Source: Heterohyrax brucei (lineage: Eukaryota > Chordata > Mammalia > Hyracoidea > Procaviidae). Taken from it: a stretch of DNA of 64,000 bases. The DNA lies in NCBI GenBank assembly GCA_028571685.1, contig CM053146.1, positions 26,261,431-26,325,430 on the forward strand, written 5' to 3'. The translations under genes were made by a program, and so were the position numbers. The notes under the pieces were generated by a model. It was not told the origin of the DNA and made no database searches. It saw only the letters and a list, made by a program, of their open reading frames with translations. Position 1 is the first letter of the stretch, and the number at the start of each line of letters is the position of its first letter. Shown here in pieces: positions 11,349 through 21,437 of the stretch.

Positions 11349-12318
11349 ATGCCCTCAGAGAACTACCAAAATAAAGAATAAAAAAAAAAAAAAAACAGAG
11401 ATGAAGAAGTTTTCCTGAAATGATCAGAGGTAGAATACAAAAGATTTAGGTATACAGCCCATCTAGAACTTAGGATAAAGATTACAAAAACCAAAAGCAG
11501 AACAAAATGAAAAGAGAAATAACCTACATGAACTGCTAGAACAATAATAGTCTGAAATTCAGCAGATCAACAATAAAATTACAGCATTATACAACTCAGT
11601 TGAAAGTCAAAGGAGCAGGACTGAGGAAATGGAATGCAGAATTAGTGAGACTGAAGATAAAGCAATTGACACCTGACAAAAGAATCAATAAAAATTAAAA
11701 AAAAATCATTAAGAATCACATAGGACTCTATCAAGAGGAACAATTTGTGAGTAATTGGGTTTCCAGTAAAGGGAGGAATAGCAAAAATTCAGAAAGAATT
11801 GTTGAAGAGCTGCTGACAGAAAGCTTCCTTGACATCATGAAAGAAGAGAAGATAGCCATTCAAGATGCCCACTGAATTCCATAAAAGGTAGGCCCCGAAA
11901 GAAAGACACCAAAATATACTGCAATCAAGCTTAATCAAATGAAACCTAAGGAAGGATTTTAAGAGGCAGCTAGGCTTACACTAAAACTAACTTACAAAAG
12001 TAGACTGCTCTTGAATTATGTAGCTGAAACCATGCTGGCACAAAGGCAACGAGATGACAAAGACAATGCATTGAAGGAAAAAAATCTTCCAACCAAAAAT
12101 TATATGTCCTACAAAACTGTCTCTCAAATATGATGGTGAAATTAAGACATCCTCAGATAAACAGAAGCTTAGAAACTTTGCTAAAACCAAATGAAAATTA
12201 CAAGAAATATGAAGAAATTTTGTTGATTAGAAAATCAGTGACACCACATATATATTCAAGGATTAAATGCAAGACACAGCATCCAGAGTCCTACAGAGTT
12301 GGGAAATCACAAAGTTGA
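11349..12318 (+). pseudogene. L1 ORF1 remnant
   Basis: Start ATG at 11349, after the conserved ATCTAACCATTTAAAGAA leader. An A run at 11380-11395 disrupts the N-terminus. The coiled-coil section is near 11560-11700, and the RRM/C-terminal part runs from about 11830 to 12318 and ends in a HPESYRVGKSQS-like tail as in the copy at 20114. Multiple frameshifts prevent expression. Confidence 0.75.
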
Positions 12319-13479
12319 ATCAAGCCTAAAATATTAAAACTAAGGAAATAGAGATCTCATCATGTAAATTAAGACTACATTAGACTATAAAGAGGGATGT
12401 ACTATTAACTATTCACAGAACTTTCAGATAGAGAGGAAGTTAAGGAGACACAAATAAGTTAAAGACTGGTTTAAACTTAGAATATTAGGGGGTAATAGTA
12501 GCATAGCCACCAAGCAGAGTGACAATATTACACATCATAACAAGAAAGCCAATATAGACAACTCAACTGATAGAAAACCAGCATTGAAAAAGATGTAAAG
12601 AAAACCTATATAGAAGAACATCCCTGAGCAGAATATTAAGTGGAACAAAGACATTGTCAGCAACACAAAAATAAAGGCACCAAAATAACAACACTAAATT
12701 CATACCTATCAATAATTACATTGAATGTAAATGAATCAAATATGAGACAGAAAGTAGTGGTTGGATCAAAAAACACTATCCGATCATATGTTGCTTAAAA
12801 AAACATACCTCAGACTGAAAGATTTGAAGAAACTGAAAATCAAAAGTTGGAAAAATATATACCAAACTAACAGTACTCAAAGAAGAACAGGAGTGGAAAT
12901 ATTAATCTCAGATAAAATTGATTTTAAGGTAAAATCTTCCATTGTGGACAAGGATGATCATTACTTATTGCTCAAAGATTCAATACATGGGAAAATATAA
13001 CAATACTAAATGTCTATGCACACAGTATCAGAGCATCTAAATATATTGAATAAATACTGACATTGAAAAGTGAGATAGATCAGTCCACAATAATAGTAAG
13101 AGATTTCAACACTCCACTTACAATAACAGACACACCAATCCAGGAAAAAGCTCAGTAAAGATACAGAAGATCTTATTGTGACAATCAACCAACTCAACCT
13201 CATGGACATATATAGAACTTTTCACCCAACCACAGAAAAGTACACCTTCTTTTTAAAAGCACATGGAACACTCTCCAGAATAGAACTTGTATGAGGTCAT
13301 AAAGCAAGTCTCAACAAAATTTAAACCACTGAATTGGTCAAAGCATATTCTAAGACCATAAAGTCATAAGTTGAAATCAATAGTAGAGAAAACACAGGAA
13401 GAAATTCAAACTCATGGAAACTGATCAACACTTTGCTGAAAAATTCATGGATTATAGAAGAAATCAAGGATGAAATCAT

Positions 13480-13518
13480 GAGTTGGATATGACTCAACGG
13501 CACTTGGCTACTTGGCTT
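13480..13518 (+). mobile_element. 39-nt SINE/RTE 3'-end micro-insertion in L1 ORF2
   Basis: Between the L1 codons for KDEI and ENENT, sister copies have about 20 nt around an AATTCATGGATTCC box. Here GAGTTGGATATGACTC..GGCACTTGGCTACTTGGCTT is present instead. This is the 3' end of the AfroSINE/RTE type, on the plus strand. Some L1 sequence was lost at the site and no TSD is clear. Confidence 0.65.
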
Positions 13519-14060
13519 AAAGAGAATGAAAACACATCTTACCAGAACCCATGGGATACAGCAAAATAAGTGCTCAGAGGTCAATTTATCTCAATAAATG
13601 CACACATCCGAAATGAAGACTGGGTCCAAAGAATTGACTCTACAGTTTGAAGAAGTGGAAAGAGAACAACAAAAGAACCCTTCAGGCACCAAAAGAAAAC
13701 AAACAATAAAAATTAGAGCAGACTTAAATGAATTAGAGAATAGAATAACAGTTGAAAGAATTAACAAAATCTAAATCTCGCTTTCTTAAGAGATGAACAA
13801 AATTGTTAAACCAGTGACTAAACTCATGGAAGGAAAACAGGAGAGGAAACAAATAAGCTGAATAAAAATGAGATGGGAGATGTCACAACAGACTCAACCA
13901 AAATTAAAAGTATAACAGAATATTACAAAAAATTGTACTCTAACAAATTTGAAAACCTATAGGAAATGGACAAATTTCTAGAATCACTTTGCCTATCAAA
14001 ATTATCACAAAAAGAAGTAGAATAACTTAATAAACCCATCACAAAAGAAGTAATCAAAAA

Positions 14061-14520
14061 TTATTGTTGTTGTTAGGTGCTGTAGAGTAGGTTCCAACTC
14101 ATAGCAACCCTATGAACAACAGAATGAAAAACTGCCCAGTTTTGCGCAATGTCTGCAATTGTTTGTACGCTTAAGCCCCCATTGTTGCTGCTACTGTGTC
14201 AGTCCACCCCATCGAACCAGCCAAGCCAAATGCCATCGAGTTGGATCCGACTCATGGCAACCCTAGGGGCTCTTCCTTTTTTTCACTGACCCATCACTCT
14301 ACCAAACATTATGTCCTTCTCCAGTTACTGGTCCTTCTTGACACTATGTCCAAAGTATGTAAGATGCAGTCTTGCCATCTTTGCTTCCAAGGAGCACTCT
14401 GGTTTTACTTCTTCCAGAACAGATCTGTTTGTTCTTTTGACAGTCCATGCTACATTCAGCATTCTTCTCCAACACCACAATTAAAAGTCATTAACTTTCT
14501 TCTGACTTCTTTTTTCATTG
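14061..14520 (-). mobile_element. RTE LINE 3' fragment in L1 ORF2, 7-bp TSD
   Basis: On the minus strand this is a 5'-truncated RTE-type LINE: the end of its ORF (FELWCWRRML-like region mostly lost), then the 3' UTR with CTGCTGTGT..GACTCGATGGC, ending in a (AAC)n tail seen on the plus strand as GTTGTTGTT at 14065. It is flanked by TCAAAAA at 14054-14060 and 14521-14527. The L1 reading around it ([12 protein letters not shown]) is continuous when it is left out. It holds an internal 50-nt micro-insertion at 14216. Confidence 0.85.
14216..14265 (-). mobile_element. About 50-nt SINE/RTE 3'-end insertion inside the RTE copy
   Basis: The RTE consensus-like order (TGTGTCAATCCATCTC..GAGGGTCTTCC, as near 45935) is interrupted by ACCAGCCAAGCCAAATGCC followed by ATCGAGTTGGATCCGACTC and a short CATGGCAACCCTA. 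That is a second copy of the element's own 3' end. Its sense strand is minus, the same as its host. Confidence 0.65.
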
Positions 14521-16373
14521 TCAAAAAATGACCAACCAAGAAACTCTCCTGAGAGATGGCATCACTGAGAATTCTAGCAAACTTTTAGAGAGGAGTCAAT
14601 TCTAATACTACTGAAGCTATTTCACAACACAGTAAAGGATGACACACTCCCAAATTCATTTTATGAGGCCAGCAGAACTCTGATACCAACACTGGGTAAA
14701 GATAGCACACAAAAAAGAAAATTACAGACCAGTATCTTTCTTACACCTAGAAGCAAAAATCCTCAGCAATATCTTAGTCAATAGAATTCATCAAAATATC
14801 AAAAATGAAATTCACCATGACCAAGTAGGATTCGTATGAAGGATGCAGGGTTGGTTGAACATCAGAAAAAACAGTTAATGTGACTAACCATATCAATTAA
14901 GTAAAGGATAAGTATCATTTGATTTTCTCAGCAGACACAGAAAAGGCGTTTGACAAAGTCTAACACCAATTCTTGTTAAAAACTCTGAGCAAAATAGGTA
15001 TAGAAGGGTAAATTCTCAACTTAATAAGGGCCTCCTATGCAAAGCCAACAGCCAACATCATCCTGAGTGAAGAAATTTCCCCTGAGAACAGGAAGTGAAG
15101 AGCCATCACTTCCTTTTAGCATTGTGCTGGATGTTCAGGCGAGAGCAATCAGACAGCACAAAGAAACAAAGAATATCCTTATCAGTAAAGAAGAAATGAA
15201 GCTATCCCTATTTGCAGATGATATGCTCTTATACACAGAAAATCCTCAAGAATCCATAAACTACTGGAAATCATGGAAGAGTTCAGCAAGGTATCAGGAT
15301 ATAAGACAAATATAAATAAATCAGTCAGATTCCTTAGAGATCATCACACAGGAAATCACCAAACAATACCATTAACAACAGCCCCCAAGACAGTAAAACA
15401 CCTGGTAATAAATCTAAACAGAAATGTAAGAGACCAAAGAAAATTACAAGACCCTGTTGCAAGAAACCAAAAGAGACTTACACTACATGGAGAAACCTAC
15501 CTTGCTCACAGATAGGGACACTTAACATTGTGAAAATATCTATTCTACACAAACAGATGCAATCTCAATGTAAATTCCAAGGTCACTTTTTAGTGAGATG
15601 GAAAAATAAATCAGCAACTTTGTTTGAAAAGGGAAGAAACCCCAAATAAGTATAGTACTACTGATGAAGAGGAACACAGAAGGAAGCCTCACTCTACCAG
15701 ACCTTAGAAAGTGTTACGCTGTCACAGTAGTCAAAAAAGCCTAGTACTGGTACAAAAACAAATATATAGACCAACGGAACCAAATAGATAATCCATAAAC
15801 AACACCATCCACCTTGAACGGATGATATTTCACAAAGATCCAAAGGTTGTACATAGGGTAAAAACAGTCTCTTTAACAAATGGTGTTGGCAAAATTGGAT
15901 ATCCCATCCACAAAAGAAACTGCAACAAGACCCATATCTCACAAAAACTAACTCAAAATGGACCAAAGACCTAAATATCAAACCTAAAATGATGAGGATA
16001 TGGATAGGGCCAACAACTACAAGTTCTAATACACAGCTTAAACAGAGTACAAAATCTTACTAACAATGCACAAACAACAGAAGAGAAAATAGATGAAAGA
16101 GATCTATTAAAAATCAAACACTTATACTCATCCAAAGACGTTATCAAGAGAGAAAAAAGACTGTCTACAGAATGGGAGAATAATATTTGGCAACCGTATG
16201 TCAGATCAACATCTAATTCTCATAATCTAAAAGGTACTGCAAAATATTAGCAAGAAAAAGACAAATAACCCAATTAAACAGTGAGCAAAGGATATGGACA
16301 GACACTTCATCAACTAAGACATCAAGCCAGCCAAAAGATATATGAGGAAATGTGTACCATCATTAGCCATTAG

Positions 16374-16391
16374 CCAGTGCCATCGAGTTGG
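16374..16391 (-). mobile_element. 18-nt SINE/RTE-tail insertion in L1 ORF2
   Basis: CCAGTGCCATCGAGTTGG lies between CATTAG and AGAAATCCAAATC. Sister copies at 24840-24870 and 37570-37590 have this L1 segment without it. The 18 nt match the GTGCCATCGAGTTGG end of the SINE/RTE group. No TSD is evident. Confidence 0.6.
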
Positions 16392-17909
16392 AGAAATCCA
16401 AATCAAAACTACAATGAGATGCCATCTCACTCCAATAAAGCTGACAATAATCCAAAAAACACAAAACAATAGTTGTTGGAGAGGCTGTGGAGAAACTGGA
16501 ACTCTTCTACACTGCTGGTGGGCATGTAAAATCATACAGCCTCTTTGGAAACCAATTAAGTGCTTTTTTAAAAAGCTAAAAATAGAAATACCATATGATC
16601 CAGCAATCCCACCACTTGGAATATATTCTACAGAAGTAAGGGCTGTCACACAAAGAGATTTGTGCACATTAATATTTATTGCAGCACTATCCACAATAAC
16701 AAAAAGATGGAATCAATCTATATGGTCATTAAAAAATGAATGGATAAACTAACTATAGTATATATATACAACAGAACACTATGCAATGATAAAGCAAAAT
16801 GATGATTTTAGGAAACATTTCATAACCTCAAATCAACCAGAAGACATCATGCTGAGTTAAATCAGTTAGCGGCAAAAGGACAAATATTCTATGAGACCTC
16901 TATCATAAAGACTTACTAAGGATCTACGCACAGAGAAAATACCCTTTGATAGCTACAAGAATAGGGAGGGAGGGATAGGATTATTCATAGATTAGATAGT
17001 TGATAGGAATTTGGTTAGCTGAAAGATGTGACAACACTCAGTAAAAGCTAGGTCAGCATAACTGAACTACACCATAAATTAAAAAGTTTCCTAAACTCAA
17101 CCCAACATTTCAAAGGACAGTGCAGCAGAGATAGGGTTCTGGGGACCATGTTCTTGGGGGACAAAAAGGTCAACAAGCATAACTAGTCTTTCTCTAAAAG
17201 AGTCTTCTGCACCCCATACTGGTAAGTGGTATGTAGGGTCTTCAAAGCCAGCAAGCTGCCATCTGAAGAACATCAATTGTTCTCAACCTACCTGGAACAG
17301 ATGGTAACTGAGAACATCAAAGATCACAAGGAGAAATCAGCTCAGGAGAGAGAAAGACTTATATAATTGGGAGACTACATCAGTATGAGACCGGATGAAC
17401 CAGATGATTCCTGGCCACCACCACAGACAGTCCTGACAGGCAACACAATATGTAACATGAGATGTAGCATGAGAAAAAGAGGTGTGCAGATCAAGAACTT
17501 TTATTAAAGGCCCAGAAATGATGACTGAACAGCCTGGATGGTCCCTGAGAGCATGACCCCTAGATTTGCTGCTGGCCCAGACCTGAAACCAGTACTAAGA
17601 TCAACACTTCTGAAAAAGAATGGACTGGTCTTGGGAACACAGAGTGATGCATATGGTATATGTACTTCAGTGTTTCATATATATCTATCCAAGGCTGTCT
17701 TACAACTTTTATTCTTTCTCCTAGAGGGAAGAGGAGAGGGTTGAGAGGAGGGGACAAGCATTGGTTGAGTGGATACTAGCAGTAAAGATGAAAAGGAAGA
17801 GTGCTGTCACATGGTCAGGAGGACAGATATAGCTGCAGAAAGATGGGTATGAAAAATTGACTTGGATTGTAAACTTTCACTTAATTGCAATTAAAAAATT
17901 TAAAAAAAA

Positions 17910-18180
17910 GTGTTGGGAACCTCAAAACAGCAAAAAAAAAAAAAAAAAAAAAAGTGCAAGGAGCAGAGCACATCCTTTGGACTTGACTTCCTTAAGCCTT
18001 CCAGGTCAGGAAGAAATTGATGACAAGAACCTTCCTCTAGAGACAGCACAGAAAGCCCTCCCCTGGAGCTTTCACCCTGAATTTGGACTTATAGCCTACA
18101 GGACTGTGACAGAAAATTTTGCTTTGTTAAAGTTATCCATTTGTGGTATTTCTACTGTAACAGTGCTAGATTACTAAGAG
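17910..18180 (+). mobile_element. Right part of the split MaLR-like LTR, with internal A22
   Basis: Continues the LTR from 10796: GTTGGGAACCTCA, a run of 22 A at 17932-17953, then GAGCAGAGCACATCCTTTGGAC, GGACTTATAGCCTACAGGACTG, and the 3' end CATTTGTGGTATTTCTACTG..GCTAGATTACTAAG. The order matches the intact LTR at 9878-10327, apart from the A run that replaces about 20 nt. Confidence 0.8.
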
Positions 18181-18235
18181 ATGCTATGAAACAGGAAGAG
18201 TATTGCATGCAAAAATTTGAAAACCAAGAGCAGAA

Positions 18236-18400
18236 GATGCTGAAGGGTGCTGTTGAATCAATTCCAACTCATAGCGACTGTATGCACAGCAGAATGAAAC
18301 ACTGTGTGGTCTTGCACCATAACCACAGTTGTTTTTATGCTTAAGCCCATCATTGCAGCCACTGTGTCAACCCATCTCATTGAGGGGTATCCTCTTTTTT
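18236..18400 (-). mobile_element. RTE LINE 3' fragment
   Basis: Minus-strand RTE 3' UTR piece. The plus strand shows GGTGCTGTTGAATCAATTCC, ACTCATAGCGACTGTATGCACAGCAGAATGAAACACTG and TTAAGCCCATCATTGCAGCCACTGTGTC in the order seen at 45815-45960. No open frame and no clear TSD. The next 230 bp (18401-18636) before the L1 hold nothing I recognise. Confidence 0.75.
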
Positions 18401-19152
18401 TTATACTAACTTCTTCCACCTATCACTGGAGAGAAGTTAGTCATTTGGCCCTCAATGTAAGTGGAGAAGACTCTGTAAAACATAGTCTTTGTGCATGCCC
18501 AAGAAGAGAAAATATGTGAGCATAGTTTTGCCACTGTCTCACCAATCAACAATCTTGGAAAGTTGAATTAAAAAAAAAGTTATAGTTGAGAAAATTAGCC
18601 TGGCTATTAATTTGTTATCTTTAAAAATGGGCTATTAGGGGAACAGGGACAAGATGGCAGATTAGGCACTTATCTCTTTGATTGCCTCTGAGAATTAAGG
18701 CTAGGAATGAAAATTGAACAGAGCAGCATGGACATCAAGGGAGGCCTAGGATCTGGCATAAATGTTGTCAGATTAGACTAGGCACCACTAAATGAGCAAC
18801 TACCTCTCTCTAACATGAGGCACTAGCACACTGAGGCCTACTTCTGCTGACTCATTGTCTGGGAGGACTGCAGGCACTGCCACATTCTTTCCTATCTGGG
18901 ACATGGGGACTGGGAACGAGCTGGAAAATACACCAAGCTGCAGTGCTTAAGTAAACTATGTAGTGCAGCAGAGAGACCGTGCTTAGGACAGCCACATTTT
19001 GAGAGCCCAGCTGCTCACTGAGGGCACCATTGTCCCCCCACCCTCTTGTTTCTGAGCTTTACTGTAGATTCAGCTGTTTCATGGAAGGAAGGACAGCTCC
19101 AGTGGGATGTCATCTTGATCAGCTGGTAGGTGGAGTCATCTACCTGGAGGCC

Positions 19153-19460
19153 TGTGGTAAGCGGGACATGATGGCCCAAGATGGCGCCCAGGGCCAGAAC
19201 AGCACCCCAACCACACCCTTGTTTACCAGACCTAGGGCTTTCATGGCGCATGCCTGTGGGCAGTGGCTTCCCGCTAGCCTATCGTGGGCCTTCATCTTGG
19301 GACAGCGTGGCACATGAGGATTGGAGGAATCTAGGGTATAAATTGAGCAAGCACCAGGAAAGGAGGAGGAGAACAATAATAATAAAGTAAGCAACCTGCA
19401 AGGCGGCTCGCATCCATGTGTCCTGTCTTCTTTCCGCTGGCAGACAGTTAGGCAGCGACA
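19153..19460 (+). mobile_element. Solo LTR of a class II (ERVK-like) endogenous retrovirus, 6-bp TSD
   Basis: A 308-bp LTR from TGTGGTAAGC to GGCAGCGACA. It is bounded by perfect GAGGCC repeats at 19147-19152 and 19461-19466; a 6-bp TSD is the usual size for class II elements. It has a TATA box TATAAA at 19337-19342, a polyadenylation signal AATAAA at 19381-19386 and a CT-rich segment after it, so it could once have driven plus-strand transcription. It keeps many CpG sites compared with its surroundings, which suggests a fairly recent arrival. There is no internal viral sequence. Confidence 0.82.
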
Positions 19461-19469
19461 GAGGCCTTG

Positions 19470-19511
19470 CCAGCCAAAGCCAGCCAAGGGCTGTCAAGTT
19501 GGATCCAACTC
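19470..19511 (-). mobile_element. 42-nt SINE/RTE 3'-end micro-insertion
   Basis: CCAGCCAAAGCCAGCCAAGG followed by GCTGTCAAGTTGGATCCAACTC, three bases after the TSD of the ERV LTR. It matches the 3' end of the SINE/RTE group read on the minus strand, including the repeated GCCAA tail. The host is L1 5' UTR. No clear TSD. Confidence 0.6.
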
Positions 19512-20113
19512 TCTAATTCTCACTCTGAGAAGCAGTGCCTGCCTGGAAGGTGATTCTCCAACAGAAAAGCTGTGTTTAGGATGGTGGTACCTAGAATTAC
19601 AGGTGGGGCCTGGCAGAGGATGGCAGGAAGGCCATAACCTCTCCCTACTTTAAACCACTCACTGAATCTGGGAAAGGCCTGTGAGGTACTCTCATTGTCA
19701 GCCAGAAGGTGGGACTTGCCACACTTGAGTTCTTTACTGATTTCAGCAGCTGTTGGACAGCTCCTCCCTTAAAAGTTAAGTACATCTTAAAAGGAAGATC
19801 ACCTGGAGAACTGATGGCTCAGTGACAAGCCAGCATCTCCTCCACCCTCCACTGATCCACATCATAGAATCAGCTGACAGCCCCCAGTGACTCCTTAAGT
19901 AGGGAGCCATCTTGCCAGTCAGGAGACAAAGCCTGCTACTCTAGAGACACCACCTGGAGCCAGTCATTAGAGCACACAGAGGTGTCTGGTAACAAACTCC
20001 CCTGTTAGAACTATGTCTCAGCTACTGTTGAAGTAATACTAGAGAAACTGAGAAGTTTCTAGATGGCACAAAGGCAGCATTCAGTATCTAACCATTTAAA
20101 GAAGCAGTCCATC

Positions 20114-21113
20114 ATGGCTCCAGAAAATTCCTAAAATAAAGAACTGAAACACTTTCCAGGTTGAGAAGCCTTTTCTGAAACTATCAGAGGTCAAGTACAA
20201 AAGAATTATATAGAAAGCTCTCCTAGAGGTTAAACAAAATGCAACAGAGCAAAATGAAAAATTAAGTAAACTGTTTGAACTGATGGAACATCAATGATCT
20301 GAAATTCAGCAGATCAGTAATAAAATTACAGAAGTATACAATTCAATCAAAAGCCAAAAGAGCAGAATTAAGGAGACAGATGTCAGACTTAGTGATCTTG
20401 AGGACAGAGTAAAATGACACCAGCATTTATGAAGAGAAATCAGAGAAAAGAAATAAGAAAAATGAAGAAGCATTAAGAAACTTGTGCAATTCTATCAAGA
20501 AGAATAATCTGCGAACAACTGGAGTTCCTGAACAGGGACAGACAACTCAAAACATGGAGAGTATTGTTGTAGAGTTGCTGACAGAAAACTTCCCTGAAAT
20601 TATGAAAGAAGAGAACATAGATAACTAAGACATGTATTGAAAGCACAAAAACAAGACCCCAAATGAAAGACACCAAAACATATAACCAGGCTTAATAAAA
20701 TGAAACATAAAGAGAGGTGCTTAAAGGCAGTAAGGCTTAAAACAAAGCTAACATACAGAGGGAAGTCCTGTAGGCTTCTCAGCAGAAACTTATTTGGTAA
20801 GAAGACAATGGGATTAAACATTTAGCCTTGAAGGAGAAAAATTTTCAACCAAAAGCTATATATCCTACAAAATTGTCTCTCAAATATGATGGTGAAATTA
20901 AGACATTTTCAGATAAATAGAAGGTTAGAGACTTTAAAAGCCAAACCAAAACTACAAGAAATACTACGGAAAGTAGCTCTTTGCTTAGAAAAACAAAAAA
21001 CATCAACAGTATACTTAAGGAGGCAATGCAGGGCACAGCACCCAGAATCCTACTCAGTTAGGGAAGCCACAAAGCTAATCAAAACTACAATATTAAAAGA
21101 AAAGAACCAGTGA
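20114..21113 (+). pseudogene. L1 ORF1 remnant
   Basis: Start ATG at 20114 (MAPENS, stop soon after). Coiled-coil section about 20290-20480 with EIQQISNKITEVYNSIKSQ-like text. RRM and C-terminal part from about 20580, ending HPESYSVREATKLIKTTI..KEKNQ and a stop at 21111-21113. Premature stops and frameshifts are present. This copy gives the clearest view of the ORF1 C-terminus in the older lineage. Confidence 0.78.
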
Positions 21114-21437
21114 TCATAATGCAGAAACTATGACATCATCACACCAACAAGAGGGATATATTATAGCAGCTATCAGTCTTTCAGACGGAGAGGAAATTAA
21201 AAAGATATGCAGAAGATAAAGTCTGGGTTAAACTTAGAATAGTTAGGGGGAATATAGGTGTAGCCACAAAGCAAAGTAACAATGTGACATATCAAAAGAG
21301 AATCATAATGCAGGAGTCTAAATAAACACAAAACCAACATTGAAAAACATGAACAATCAACCCATAAAGAATGATCCAGAACAGAATATTAACAGCAACA
21401 TAGGAAACATCAACAACACAAAAATAAATGCACCAAA

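Larger units (their letters stand above)
12685..16894 (+). pseudogene. L1 ORF2 remnant, start codon lost, split by RTE
   Basis: Decayed endonuclease/RT gene. The start codon is ATA at 12685 instead of ATG, followed by TTLNSYLSIITLNVN. Endonuclease region about 12690-13430. RT region about 13960-15450, with [16 protein letters not shown] at 15210-15260 showing an intact FADD core. The C-terminal Cys-rich segment is near 16470-16560 ([18 protein letters not shown]). The natural stop lies at 16892-16894. It is interrupted by an RTE at 14061-14520 and by two very short SINE/RTE-tail insertions. Confidence 0.85.
10797..17909 (+). mobile_element. Old L1, nearly full length, inserted in an LTR
   Basis: A 7.1-kb L1 starting GGAGTAGGGCCAAGATGG and ending in an A-rich tail at 17900-17909. 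It has a 5' UTR to 11348, ORF1 11349-12318, ORF2 12685-16894 and a 3' UTR of about 1 kb. All frames are broken. It is interrupted by an RTE fragment at 14061-14520 and by two micro-insertions of its own (13480, 16374). It lies inside the MaLR-like LTR at 10569-10796/17910-18180, so it is younger than that LTR. Confidence 0.9.

Noticed and set aside
16321..16340. AAGCCAGCCAAAAG near 16324 as another SINE/RTE micro-insertion.
   Set aside because: Sister L1 copies have GGCAGCCAAAAGACACATG at this place, so it is native L1 sequence.
19015..19497. Open frames on both strands of about 70-115 codons around an MAPRARTAPQPHPCLPDLG-like peptide.
   Set aside because: They fall in the ERV LTR and L1 5' UTR and have no recognisable domain. 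The higher GC of the LTR alone explains them.
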